Assembly (NCBI GenBank): GCA_034440615.1
Contig: JAOTOM010004841.1
Span: 5,001-69,000, forward strand
Reading direction: 5' to 3'
DNA: 64,000 bases
DNA from: Ashinkailepas kermadecensis
Taxonomy: Eukaryota > Arthropoda > Thecostraca > Neolepadidae
Position 1 is the first letter of the stretch. Each line of letters opens with the position of its first letter. Of this stretch, positions 1 to 10,891 are shown piece by piece. The position numbers and the translations under genes were made by a program. A model generated the notes under the pieces. It was not told where the DNA came from and did not search any database. It saw only the letters and a program-made list of their open reading frames with translations.

Positions 1-847
1 AGAACCAGCGTTGATGGGCACTGCGGTTAGCTTAGGGATATAATGCTCTGATGTCCCATCCGTGGAGGGAGTGGGGTCAGAGACAGATGACCCCGGGCCT
101 GGACTTCCCCGAGTGTACCGCCAACTGTGTTGCGACGATCGAGTCGGGTTAAGCGAGCTCCTGGCTGGGTGTTGTTAGAATAGTCGTTAGTTACAGTTTA
201 AAACGTGTGTGATGTGAGCACCTGGTTGCGCGATGTTAGAATAAGATGCTAGTGCACTAATTGTTATAACTAGCGTCGGGCGGAAAATGAGGATCCCGCC
301 GGGGATGCGTTAGTAGATGGGCGGTTTGTTTCGGGTCTACACCACATTGTGAAACTGTGTAATGTCTGTGCGGATTGTGGAACGTTTTAGTCGTTGGGGC
401 GCCTATGGCGAGTGCTAGATGCCTTGTGCTGAAATCTAGTGCGTACCCTATTAAGACTTGCGACGGTCTTGCGCAGTCGTGACATCAGTCTTTGTGTTGC
501 GGATAAACCCGTTTCCATGCTGCTGACGACCACTTGTGACTATAGTTCGAACAGCGTGGCGATACATCGTGCGCCATTTCGCTCCGGTGTCATGTCTAGG
601 TCATGTGCGTTGAGTGCGTGTGCACTCCTTTTTTCAAGGTTTATAGAGTGTAGACGGGTGACGTCATGGTCCCGCGCGTCGCCAAGGCGACGCGTGCCTT
701 CCGATTGGCTTGTTGCTTTCGCGCCAAAAGACCCTCGGCCGCGGGAGTGTGAGAATAAAGCTGGCCACGGGCGGACGTGCGGTCCGCCCGTAAGGGTTGG
801 ACTCGAAAGCTGTCATACGTGTTTGCAATTCGGACCCAGCGACTACA
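1..847. other. unassigned sequence
   Basis: No recognisable gene, RNA or transposon. A 153-codon open frame on the plus strand (439-900) has no recognisable domain, overlaps competing frames on the other strand and runs into the inverted repeat that follows. It is not called as a gene. Confidence 0.4.
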
Positions 848-1345
848 GATGTACGCCTGGTTGGAAACTCCGCGTCGGCGCTTTTGATCTGCGCGTATAA
901 GCGGCACCAACCTGCCACCTAGCGGAGGGTAAGTAAAAACACGGAAAAGTGGCCAGTTTTAGGCCGTGCGCCTATGAGAGTTCGGGGTAGGCATTTCGTA
1001 GTGGATTTGTTCTCTGCAATTCATTCAGCCACCCCAGAAGGATTGCATCTGCCTTTAATGATACAGAATTGATCAAGGAACCTTACCGTTCTTTCCTTAT
1101 TGATTTATTACGCTCCGTTCCGAAGTTGTCGTGATGCGAAGTGAATGCATCTGTCAGATTTCGCCGAAAGGGTCGGCCCACCGATGTTGATTTCTTAAAA
1201 GGATCGGAGGGGACAAAGTACATGAAGGCAATAGGCAGACCAAAATGAATAGGGGGTCCCATTCCATAGGCTCCCATGTTAGAAGTTGAAATTATTGCGG
1301 GTGGAGGGAAGCAAACATTGAGGGGGGCAGCTTCACCCTCAAAGA
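848..1345 (+). repeat. left arm of a long inverted repeat (foldback-like)
   Basis: This arm is the reverse complement, with small indels, of about 1925-2470. Matching landmarks include GTACGCCTGG near 850 against CCAGGCGTAC near 2460, CCACCTAGCGGAGGGTAAGT near 916 against its complement near 2410-2428, and TTGATCAAGGAACC near 1070 against GGTTCCTTGATCAA near 2265. Arms of about 500 bp around a 580-bp centre suggest a foldback element or long-TIR MITE. No transposase frame is visible. Confidence 0.75.
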
Positions 1346-1924
1346 TAAGAATGAGTGGTTCGGCTTTCGCCCCCACCCTCCTTGCTCTCTAGATTTGTGG
1401 CTGATATTTTATAGTGGAGTGGTTTACACAACTGAATGGGAGAGTACAGACTTCGGCGCACCCACGAGTCTGCAAAGAAGATTAAGCGGAAGTTCCATGG
1501 AGGGTACAAGCCCCCTCCCCCTACACCATACCACTGACAGATTTATGATTTTGCCAAGGAAGCGTCATTTCTCCAGAGGGGCGGCTCTTCGTCCAGAACT
1601 TTTGGAAGGAGTACACTCCGATCTCCCAGAGGGGCACCATTTGTTTTTGTCTGAGGAGTGCCTTTCGCCGCAAAAATTCGCGGCGTGCGTTCGGACTCCC
1701 AGAGCACTGCCGTTCCCAGGCCGAGGAACGCGTTGCGCTGAGAAATTCGAGGGAGGGGGTACACTGGAACTTCCAAGGGAGGCGTTCTTCGGGTCATAAG
1801 GGACGCCATTTTCGCTTCCTCCCCCTTGGATCAGCCCTTGCAACACAACCCTAGCTGGCAACGCCACTACCTCTCGCCGATTTGCTACCACTCGCCAGTC
1901 GTTCGACTTAAGGGTGTTGTTTTA
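1346..1924. other. centre of the 0.85-2.47 kb inverted repeat
   Basis: Spacer between the two arms. It holds degenerate GC-rich segments with recurring AGAGGGGC and TTCCAAGG words, loosely like the GGCC-rich minisatellites elsewhere in the window. Overlapping frames on both strands show no recognisable domain. Confidence 0.45.
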
Positions 1925-2470
1925 TATACCCTTGAGGGGGACCGGCCACCTCAATGTTTGCGTAACCCACCCCCGCAATTAGTTCAACTTCTAACATGGG
2001 AGTCAATGGAATGTGCTCCCCCCTACCCACCCCAATGCATTTTGGTCTGCCCATTCCCTTCATGTACTTTGCCCCGTCCAATCATTTCAAGATGAAGATA
2101 AAGATAGAGAGATGAGAGATAAAGATTGAAGATAAAGATGATCAAGATATCAACATCGGTGGGCCGACCCTTGGGGCGAGGTGGGCTCCTTGTCACAAAT
2201 GTCTTCACTTCGCACGACAACTCCTGAACGGAGCGTAATCAATAAATAAGGAAAGAACGGTCAGGTTCCTTGATCAATTCTGCATCATGAAAGGTTGATG
2301 CAATCCTCATGGGATGGCGGAATCAATTGGAAAAAATTACAATACGAAATACGTACCCTGACTCCCATAGGCGCACGGCCTAAAACCGGCCGCGTTTCCG
2401 TGTTTGTACTTACCCTCCGCTAGGTGGGCTGATACGCAAACAGCTGTTGGTTTCCAATCCAGGCGTACAT
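1925..2470 (-). repeat. right arm of a long inverted repeat (foldback-like)
   Basis: Inverted counterpart of 848-1345. It carries an extra purine-rich stretch (repeated AAAGAT/GATAAAGAT near 2095-2145) that is absent from the left arm, so the arms have diverged by insertion or slippage. Confidence 0.75.
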
Positions 2471-2647
2471 GATCCATGTTTGCCGCATGGCGGGGTACTG
2501 GTTTCGGAATATAAAAGTGACGGCACAGATATTTTTACCAATCAGAAAGCGAGGCATTCCGAGACGCTTCTTGGAATGATTGAAGTAATTTTGGGATTTA
2601 AAAAATAAATGAATGCCACCATCGTCTTTGAAATGAAAAATCACTAG

Positions 2648-2745
2648 TGCAACTTGAAAAAAAAACACGGGCTGTCCCAACATGACAAAAAAATACGGGC
2701 TGTCCCGACATGACAAAAAAATACGGGCTGTTCCAACATGAAACT
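2648..2745. repeat. 28-bp tandem repeat, about 3 copies
   Basis: CGGGCTGTCC recurs at 2668, 2696 and 2724, an exact 28-bp spacing, separated by CATGACAAAAAAATA. The small open frames here on the minus strand follow from the repeat and are not genes. Confidence 0.85.
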
Positions 2746-3705
2746 TGTCCATTGCCGTTGTAAAGCCTCCTTGTGGTGCAATGAAGTCGTATGGACGCAT
2801 GGAGTAGTAAGAAACTTAAGTAATACAAAATGTAGCGCAATTTCGTTCAAATTTGCAAAACATCAGCTGAAAAATTGATCCTCGAGATTTCTTTTTCAAA
2901 ATCGTGTTCACAAAAAGTTGTGCATGTTTATCGCAGGATACCTAATATACCTGGATTCGGGCCAAACGACTCAAGAGGGTAATGGGACCAACACAATTTT
3001 TCAATGGGGTATCCCATCTCGACTACTGTACCAAACAGCTCGCGTTTCCTCGGTATGCCACCAATCAGATTTTAGAAGTACCTACGGCAACAATAATATA
3101 TGATATGTGACTTTCCCGGAATGTTGCTACTAGAACACGATGTAACGTTCCCCCCCCAATATTTTCAAATCAGAAGCGGAAGCAAGAGGTGGGGGAGCAC
3201 TGGAGGCATGTATCCCTCCGCATGGCAAGGTGGCGCACCTCCAGGAAGGCTCGAGTGCACCCGTCCACCTTCCGCTCCAGATATTTATTAGCCCCCCCCT
3301 CCGAGGAAAAGGCTGCCCCTAAGACGAACAGTTGCCCGGTTAAGACGAACAGGCGCCACTTCAGCTTGCTTGAGTGCACCCCCTCCGCGGTTCAACGATT
3401 TTTCTGCCGAAGACGTCGTTCTGGGCACCTTCGCAGTGGTGCCTCTCCGAGCAAATGACGCTATTCCAGACAAGTGACCTACCCCTGCCCTTAAAAATAT
3501 CTGGATCCAACTCTGCCACAATTTTTCCAAGTTAATACATGTAATTTTGGTAAGCATCTTCATTTGCATGACACAAAAAAAATCATTTTAACACAATGGG
3601 GGCTGCTGATGTTCTGGACAAGATTGTGCTACCAATGAGGTACACGTTATCAGGCCATCTGCTACCATCCATGGAGGGTAAGAGGGTACCTTTTTGCAAC
3701 TTTGC
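2746..3705. other. unassigned, partly GC-rich degenerate repeat
   Basis: No gene recognised. Around 3180-3450 there are irregular repeats with the words AAGACGAACAG, GAGTGCACCC and CTCCGAGGA/CTCCGAGCA. They resemble degenerate minisatellite units seen near 1560-1650 and 8730-8850. Confidence 0.4.
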
Positions 3706-3724
3706 ACACACACATACATACACA

Positions 3725-3793
<69 letters not shown>

Positions 3794-3855
3794 GAAACAT
3801 GCACACAAACGCACAACACACACACATATGCACACACATACACATGCGCACATAC
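3706..3855. repeat. (CA)n microsatellite
   Basis: Nearly pure CA dinucleotide from about 3706 to 3792, then interrupted CA/CATA to about 3855. Open frames of Thr-His or Cys-Val repeats on both strands are artefacts. Confidence 0.95.
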
Positions 3856-5050
3856 ATGCAACGTTTATATATTGATGTCCATGACAAATTGACCAAAGTC
3901 GTACACCCTCATGTCACAGATTTCGTCCAAAAGTGTGCCATATGGTAATCGCATTCGTAGAGTTCAGCCGTTCAAAGTTTAAGTCCGTGATCTCAACAGG
4001 GTTTGACTCATCCTCTCGGGAATGTTGCAAAGGTACCAGAGATGCGCTTTTTGATCGCAATTTTACGTTACTTATCTGAATGCAAATATAAAACCCTATA
4101 CATCCGTGAAGTCACAATCGTCGGCTGAATTCTTATCTGACATTGTTTTGAACCTTCCACCAAAATTGTAGACTTGAGCCTGTCATCCATGGTCACCTCA
4201 CCTTTTTTGTCCTGAAATCCCACTCGCAAATCCCCTCTCCCATTTTTTTCAGAACATGCTCACCTACCATGTATGTGAGCATGTTTAAACAACTAAAAGC
4301 ATACCAACTTGCCCCTAATTACGGGTTTTCTTTGGCGTTTGTAAAAAGGTCGCTTTGTCCTGTTCCCACATGCCATCGCCTATTTTTTTTCGAAGAAGCG
4401 GCGGCTATGCTGGAGGAGAAAGTCATAGGTTGTTCCTGTGCAGAGTAATGTGCATCCATTGTCTCAGTTTGATAACCTTCAGATATTTCAACTTCGGTTT
4501 ACCACGCAGCTACCCATGCTGAATTATGGCACAAAACAGATTAAAAGTTAATCAAATTTAGTGAAAGCAAGTAAATAAAACGTAGTTGATATACAACAGT
4601 GACATTTAACCGTCTCCTTGAAATTACAAGAATATTGTCAAAAATACTATATTTTGGAGTGATTCGTGCACGGCACTTCATCTGATTCACAAGCATGTAA
4701 AATTTCGCCTTCAAATCAGGAAAACAACAACATTTGTGTAATCATTCCCAGCACCAGACATCTAGCAAACGAAGCTAATGACCGTCTGCGACCCGATGAA
4801 AATAACATTTGGTTTGAATATACGACAAGGCCATTTGCAGTACTACATCGTCACAAAATCACAACAGAAATCATGATGATGCATTGCTGTTAAGAGCTGG
4901 CTTCCTATCCCTAATGCAAATCGACTCTTATATTTTCCTGTCGGCATGGTCCTTCGTCTTTTGTAAAATGTGTATGCTAGAAGGATTGCCATCAGTATAA
5001 TCAGGGTGGCACGATCGGGCATGGTCACCTAGTGGTGTATCAGCTATTAT
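3856..5050. other. unassigned AT-rich sequence
   Basis: No recognisable coding or RNA feature. The short open frame at 4666-4893 has no domain signature. Confidence 0.4.
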
Positions 5051-5054
5051 ATTG

Positions 5055-6115
5055 TTTTTTTTTTTAAACTACGCAAATGTTCATTGAATCGCAGTCGTAT
5101 AGATCGTTTGCTCTCTCCTATATAAGTGGCACCACACAATTTACAAACGATTTCGTACAACATTTTTGTCAGTGCATCGGCCTTTAGTTATAATCAAGCA
5201 AGTATAGCAAGTCCGGTTTCCAGCGGGACAGGGAAGATCAGTGAAGGAGGAGTTTGCTAAGTTGTTCTTCAACGCGCTAGTAGACCGCCATGCAAGCTTC
5301 ACATTTAAGTTCAACCTTTCCAAGACCTGTTTTACTTGGTCCAGTACCGCTTCATCAACATAGGGTAGGGTTAAGTAGCCATTTACATTTTTTTCGAAAG
5401 TCTATCACTCTAGTTAATCCGAGATTGCCCGCCATTCACCCTATCTAATTCCTTCGCCACGATAATTTTATCTCTTCCTGTCGAGTAGACCAGTGTCCCC
5501 TCGTTTCATCTATCCCCAACTTTTCCCCTACGTTGGCATCTGTAATCTGCATAATTCCACCCACCACTGCCCAGCCCCTTTGCCTGCTTACTATGCAACC
5601 ACCTTTCAACCTCCCTCTGAATCCTTTTGATAACCCCAAGAGGATAACCGTTCCTTGTGAAAAGCTCAACGATCAATTTGAGTCAATCCGTAGGCTCTCA
5701 GGCTCGTTGGAAGACATCCTCACTGCCCGTCTGAACTGCGATCTCACTTAGTTTAACTTTGTGTGTTTAGGGTGAGCTGAGGTGTAATTTAAAATTAAGC
5801 CGGCTTTGTTTGACTTAATGTGCAATGGTGTCTAGTACACCCACTTCGCGTTACATTTGGTGAGTGATCCGGGCATCAAGCATACGAATGGCTACCTCCC
5901 CCTCCCCAGTCATGTCCAAAGTAAACTTAATCCTGTGATGTATCCTATTCATGTAACTCACGAAAGCAAGGAGTGACGCTTTACCTTGCAACCATACCCC
6001 AGCATAGTCATCAATGTAGCGGGCCAAAAAGGAAAGTCAAATTTCAGCACCTTTCAAGGCTTGCCTCTCGAAACGGTCCAGGTACAGAATCACGACTGCA
6101 GGAGCTGCAGGGTTC
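5055..6115 (-). mobile_element. degenerate Penelope-like element, RT to GIY-YIG
   Basis: Decayed PLE on the minus strand. Reading from high to low coordinates, the RT catalytic motif YIDDYAGVW lies at about 6004-6018, followed by RT-thumb-like sequence (NRIHHRIKFTLDMTGEGE) in the same area. Further down comes the linker CPAGNRTCYTC (about 5200) and a GIY-YIG-type endonuclease segment with CKLCGATYIGESKRS, ending in RFNEHL near 5065. Frameshifts and stops break the frame, so it is inactive. Its RT half is repeated in inverted orientation at 6172-6655. Confidence 0.85.
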
Positions 6116-6171
6116 TAGGCAAAGAACTTGTAGGGGCTGCAAGTCTATAGGCAGAGGACGGGACTGGCCAT

Positions 6172-6655
6172 GTGGAACCCTGCAGGCCCTGCAGTGATGT
6201 TTCCATACCTTGAACATTTCGAGAGGCAACCCTCTTAAAGTGCTGAAATTTGACCTACTTTTTTGGTCCGGTACATTGATGACTATGCTGGGGTATGGTT
6301 GCAAGGTGAAGGTCACTCCTTGCTATCGTGAGTTACATGAATAGCATACATCACAGGATTAAGTTTACTTTGAACATGACTGGGGAGGGGGAGGGAGCCA
6401 CTCCTATGCTCTCTCCAAAAGTAACGCGAAGTGTGCGTACGTGACACACCTTAAGCCAAACAATGCTGAAATAATATGAAATTACACCTCAGCTCACCCT
6501 AAACACACCAAACTAAACTTCGTGAGATCGCAGTTCAGGCTGGCAGGAGTAGCCTCGCAGGCGTCTTCCCACGAGCCTGCGAGACTGCGGAGTTTCAAAT
6601 TGATCGTGGAGCCTTTCACAAAGAACGGCTTTCCTCTTGGGGTCATCATCTCTCT
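6172..6655 (+). mobile_element. inverted partner of the 5.0-6.1 kb Penelope-like fragment
   Basis: Reverse-complement copy of about 5630-6115. It includes a second YIDD motif (6272-6283) and the downstream RT segment, and ends at the block matching 5625-5650. The two RT halves face away from each other (head to head) around a spacer of about 60 bp at 6116-6171. CTGCAG-rich sequence just outside the spacer is itself palindromic. The plus frame 6522-6818 is the C-terminal RT part in broken form. Confidence 0.8.
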
Positions 6656-7212
6656 GTCTCTTGGAACAGTCACGCTTTCGCTGTTACTCACCGTTGCTTT
6701 GGTGTTCTTGCCTAACTTGCCCTCCTGCGAACTTATTTTCTGCCCAGCATTGTTTCAATGCTTGTTAAGGCGTGGTCCTGTCGCACATCCGGTACTGCAC
6801 CTCTGTCTACGGAAATAGCCCGCAAATTAATCTGCATCGTATCCCAAAATCTATGAACTACCCAGCCAAAGAGCTTTTTAGACGCAACAAAACATTGATC
6901 GTGGTTCAGATCTGCAAGAGAAACTTGGTCGTGTTTCGACGTGGAAGATCTGGTCAGAGGCCATACACTGTGCCTCGGCCACAAAACACCAAATTATCGC
7001 GAGGCGTAATCTCTCGCGGCCACATGCGTGACGTGCCCCAACCACCGCAGCACGAGCACACGCAGGACAAGGCGGCTGTAGTTCCCACACCGCGGACTGA
7101 GATGGGCAGAGGACGGCTCTCCTACAGGAGACCGACCAATATATCCAACTGCCAACAGAGTTGACCTCACTGCCCGTCCGCCAATTCGCGATCGCACTGA
7201 AGCCCCACCTGC
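6656..7212. other. unassigned sequence next to the Penelope fragment
   Basis: An open plus frame at 6772-7164 has no recognisable domain and overlaps long frames on the other strand that arise from the adjacent array. No gene is called. Confidence 0.35.
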
Positions 7213-7471
7213 GTACCGGCGCTGCAGCGACCACGCGGTGGTTACTGACGTACGGGCGCTGCAGCGACCACGCGGTGGTTGCTGACGTACGGGCGCTGCA
7301 GCGACCACGCGGTGGTTGCTGACGTACAGGCGCTGCAGCGACCACGCGGTGGTTGCTGACGTACCGGCGCTGCAGCGACCACGCGGTGGTTGCTGACGTA
7401 CGGGCGCTGCAGCGACCACGCGATGGTTGCTGACGTACCGGCGCTGCAGCGACCACGCGGTGGTTGCTGAC
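7213..7471. repeat. 37-bp tandem array, 7 copies, dyad-rich
   Basis: Unit starts at 7213, 7250, 7287, 7324, 7361, 7398 and 7435, an exact 37-bp period with one to three substitutions per unit. Each unit contains the palindrome GCTGCAGC and the dyad ACCACGCGGTGGT, plus TGACGTAC at the boundary. Because 37 is not a multiple of 3 and the unit has no stop on the minus strand, all three minus frames stay open (7242-7512); these are not genes. Confidence 0.95.
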
Positions 7472-7839
7472 GTGTGCAGCGACATGTCATTTGGTCGGGG
7501 GAAGGGTTTCATCTAATTATTTGGCATGCAACACCATAAGACTAATGCTGAATGGGGGGAGTGCAACCTGTCCCATCTCTTTGTGGCGTCGCCGGTGACT
7601 TCTGGGAGTACCAACTGTGGGTGCTGATGGGTTTCATTTTCTATTCACATGTGTTACGTGAATGCTTTGTTCAACTGTATTATATGCCTTTAATTTTACT
7701 ATTTCCTGAAATAACCACAAGTGTATTGTGGATTGCGATAGTATGGCTCTGTTCCTTTTCTCCTTCGTTCCTCGGATTCAGTGGAGAGTGACATTGTATA
7801 TTGTGTGGGCTGCAGGGGAGGGGGGGGGGGGGGGGGTAG
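7472..7839. other. unassigned sequence ending in a G-run
   Basis: No gene seen. It ends in an almost pure G tract (about 7815-7836) immediately outside the left arm of the next inverted repeat. Confidence 0.4.
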
Positions 7840-8059
7840 AGGCGTGCCAGACCATCAAGGTCATTTGCGCCACCTTTAAAGCGAGCGTGCTTTGGCAAGC
7901 AAAGCTCAGGCAAGTGTGCATTTACGTTAATAGAGCTTTACGTTATGGTGTGCGTTATGTTTTAGGTGCTGAAGGCCGGGCTGGGTAGAGGACATCTCCC
8001 GGATGTCTAAACTATTTTAGTTTTACTTCACTCCTGCGCAAGATAATTTGTAGCTGGGA
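7840..8059 (+). repeat. left arm of inverted pair flanking the 20-bp satellite region
   Basis: This ~220-bp segment begins GGCGTGCCAGACC and ends TTTGTAGCTGGGA. It recurs inverted at 10892-11104, where the complement reads GGCGTGCCGGACC and TTTGTGGCTGGGA. Both arms have a homopolymer G/C run just outside. Identity looks like roughly 75-80% by eye. Together they resemble terminal or subterminal arms of a foldback transposon about 3.3 kb long. Confidence 0.75.
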
Positions 8060-8220
8060 AAGGGGGGGGGGGGGGGGAAAAAAAAAAAAAGAAAATTTTT
8101 TTGGGGGGGCCCCCCCAAACACCCCTTAAAAAAAACCAAAAAAAATTTTTACCGGGGGAAAAAAAAAAAAAAAAAAAACCCCCCACCAAACCCCCCCCCC
8201 CCTGTTTTTTGGGGGCCATA
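8060..8220. repeat. homopolymer block (G, A, T and C runs)
   Basis: Consecutive runs of G (~17), A (~12), T, G/C, A (~20) and C (~13) with almost no mixed sequence. This is low complexity and potentially an assembly or base-calling artefact. The minus frame 8028-8240 (poly-Phe/Gly/Pro) is not a gene. Confidence 0.8.
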
Positions 8221-8466
8221 TCATAACGTACAAGGTTCATTTACTACCAAAGTTCATAACGTACAAAGCTCACAACGTACAAGGATCATAACGTACAAAA
8301 ATCGAAATAAAGTACAAAATGCATTGGATAGGGCGCGTTCACAACGTACAAAATTCGATCACAACGTACAAAACAACGATCACAACGTACAAAACTGGCT
8401 TCAGAGGGAGCGTTCATAACGTACAAAGTTCATTTACGTACAAGGATCATAACGTACAAAAATAGT
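8221..8466. repeat. cluster of TCAYAACGTACAA motifs
   Basis: The word AACGTACAA, usually preceded by TCA(T/C), occurs about nine times in 246 bp, plus two degenerate copies (AAAGTACAA and TTTACGTACAA). Spacing is irregular (about 15-55 bp). The core CGTACG-like ACGTAC is palindromic. It is a dispersed short-motif array rather than a strict tandem repeat. Confidence 0.9.
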
Positions 8467-9429
8467 TCGTCAGTTGTCCGCTAGGAGAGCCAGCGACACC
8501 CTGGCGGCGAAATCTTGCGGCTGTATCTCCGCTTTCTGTCAACAGGTGGCAGGAGTGTGCGGTTATTGGCGCATGGTACCTGGGAAATGTGCTGCCAAAT
8601 GTGGTCTGGTGGTTTCTTCAGATTTTCTTCAATTTCTCCAGGGGACGAGCACATTTCCTCAGAGGGTCGCCTTCGGTGGAAAAATCCATTGAGCGGGTGC
8701 AGGGGCTGCATTCGATAATACTGAGGAGACGCCGTTTCGTCTCAAAGGGGCGCTTCTTCCTACGAAAAGAGCGCCTTTGGCTGACAAATTCGTTCCAAGG
8801 AGAGGGCCTTTCCCGGTCGGAGCGTCGCCACCTATCCCTGGGAAGGGGGCGGGGGTTGTCCTCACCCAGATGGAGATGTGGTCTCCTCGAGGACTCTCAA
8901 GTGGATCCTTGACCCTCGCTCAACGAGTGTTTCAACTGATTGGACGGGGAGTGGGGCCAAGCCGATATTTAGGCCAATTCTTTGATGTTCATTGTCCACT
9001 GCCGTCGGGGATAAAAATGTGCTGCATGGAAGGTACACCTTGAATTTTCTTCGTTGTTTGAACATCCGCAGCCACTGCAGTGGTGGAAGCAGTCAGGGTT
9101 CAGTCGACATTGGAAAGCACCCCGTTAATAAAAAAGTACACCGGTTTTAGACCGCTTAGCACCGAAGTTTATGGTTAAGACAATATTTTCCTCGTAAAAT
9201 GTTTAGTTTTGCCGCAAATTGGAAATGAAGGTTAATTTTCCTACAACCAGATCATCTTCAGAGCATGGCCCCCAGTGGCTATTCCCTAGATCCGCCGCCA
9301 CTCCCTCTTCACCACCACCACCGGCATCACCTCATGTCATCAGAGTTGTTATCTGTCTGCCACCTATTCATAGATTTCTCTGAAATTAGAAATTCTAGAT
9401 GAAACTGGCGTTACGTGTCGTTAGCGGGC
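8467..9429. other. unassigned sequence inside the satellite-bearing region
   Basis: Competing open frames on both strands near 8474-9065, none with a recognised domain. Degenerate AGGGGCGC/CGTTTCGTC words around 8720-8850 again resemble GC-rich minisatellite units. 9120-9420 shows nothing recognisable. Confidence 0.35.
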
Positions 9430-10880
9430 ATGCCGTTTCGGCGGCAGCGGGCCTGACGTGTCGACGGTGGACCTGACGTGTCAGTGGTGAACCTGACTTG
9501 TTGGTGGAGGACCTGACGTGTCGGCAGTGGCGGGCCTGACGTGTCGCTGGCGGACCTGACGTGTCGGTGGCGGACCTGACGTGTCGGTGTCGGACCTGAC
9601 GTGTCGATGGCGGACCTGACGTGTCGGTGGCGGCCCTGATGTGTCGGCGGCAGCGGCCCTGATGTGTCGGTGGCAGCGGGCCTGACGTGTCGGTGGCGGA
9701 CCTCACGTGTCGGTGGCGGACCTGACGTGTCGGCGGCGGACCTGACGTGTCGGCGGCGGACCTGACGTGTCGGTGGCGGACCTGACGTGTCGGTGGCGGA
9801 CCTGACGTGTCGGTGGCGGACCTGACGTGTCGGTGGCGGACCTGACGTGTCGGTGGCGGACCTGACGTGTCGGCGGCGGACCTGACGTGTCGGCGGCGGA
9901 CCTGACGTGTCGGTGGCGGACCTGACGTGTCGGTGGCGGACCTGACGTGTCGGTGGCGGACCTGACGTGTCGGTGGCGGACCTGACGTGTCGGTGGCGGA
10001 CCTGACGTGTCGGCGGCGGACCTGACGTGTCGGTGGCGGACCTGACGTGTCGGTGGCGGACCTGACGTGTCGACGGCGGACCTGACGTGTCGACGGCGGA
10101 CCTGACGTGTCGGCGGCGGACCTGACGTGTCGGTGGCGGACCTGACGTGTCGGCGGCGGACCTGACGTGTCGGTGGCGGACCTGACGTGTCGGCGGCCGG
10201 ACTGTCGCGGCGGACCTGACGTGTCGGTGGCGGACCTGACGTGTCGGTGGCGGACCTGACGTGTCGGTGGCGGACCTGACGTTGTCGGCGGGCCTGACGT
10301 GTCGGTGGCGGCTGACGTGTCGGCGGCGGACCTGACGTGTCGGTGGCGGACCTGACGTGTCGGTGGCGGACCTGACGTGTCGGCGGTGGCGGACCTGACG
10401 TGTCGGTGGCGGACCTGACGTGTCGACGGCGGACCTGACGTGTCGGTGGCGGACCTGACGTGTCGGTGGCGGACCTGACGTGTCGGCGGCGGACCTGACG
10501 TGTCGGCGGCGGACCTGACGTGTCGGCGGCGGACCTGACGTGTCGGTGGCGGACCTGACGTGTCGTGTGGCGGACCTGACGTGTCGATGGCGGACCTGAC
10601 GTGTCGACGGCGGACCTGACGTGTCGGTGGCGGACCTGACGTGTGGTGGCGGCTCGTCGGCGGACCTGACGTGTCGGCGGTGCGGGCCTGACATGTCGGC
10701 GGCGGACCTGAAGTGTCGGTGGCGGAACTGACGTGTCGACGGCGGACCTGACGTGTCGGTGGCGGACTTGAAGTGTCGGTGGCGGACCTGACGTGTTGAC
10801 GGCGGATCTGACGTGTCGACGGCGGACCTGACGTGTCGACGGCGGGCCTGACGTGTCGACGGCGGGCCTGACTTTCAAAT
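9430..10880. repeat. 20-bp satellite array, about 70 copies
   Basis: The unit is CGGTGGCGGACCTGACGTGT with mostly C/T and A/G variants at two or three sites; occasional longer or deleted units occur near 9650, 10200, 10300, 10560 and 10650. The ends are more degenerate than the middle. Each copy contains TGACGT. Two minus-strand frames of 427 and 465 codons with a 20-residue period arise because the unit lacks stops; they are not genes. Confidence 0.97.
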
Positions 10881-10891
10881 CAGCCTCACTA

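Noticed and set aside
439..900. 153-codon frame as a possible gene
   Set aside because: No domain, no supporting splice or promoter signal, mixed codon use, and overlaps the arm of an inverted repeat.
7213..10880. Regular repeats considered as a CRISPR array
   Set aside because: There are no unique spacers of constant length between repeats, no cas genes, and the sequence is clearly eukaryotic. These are contiguous tandem repeats.
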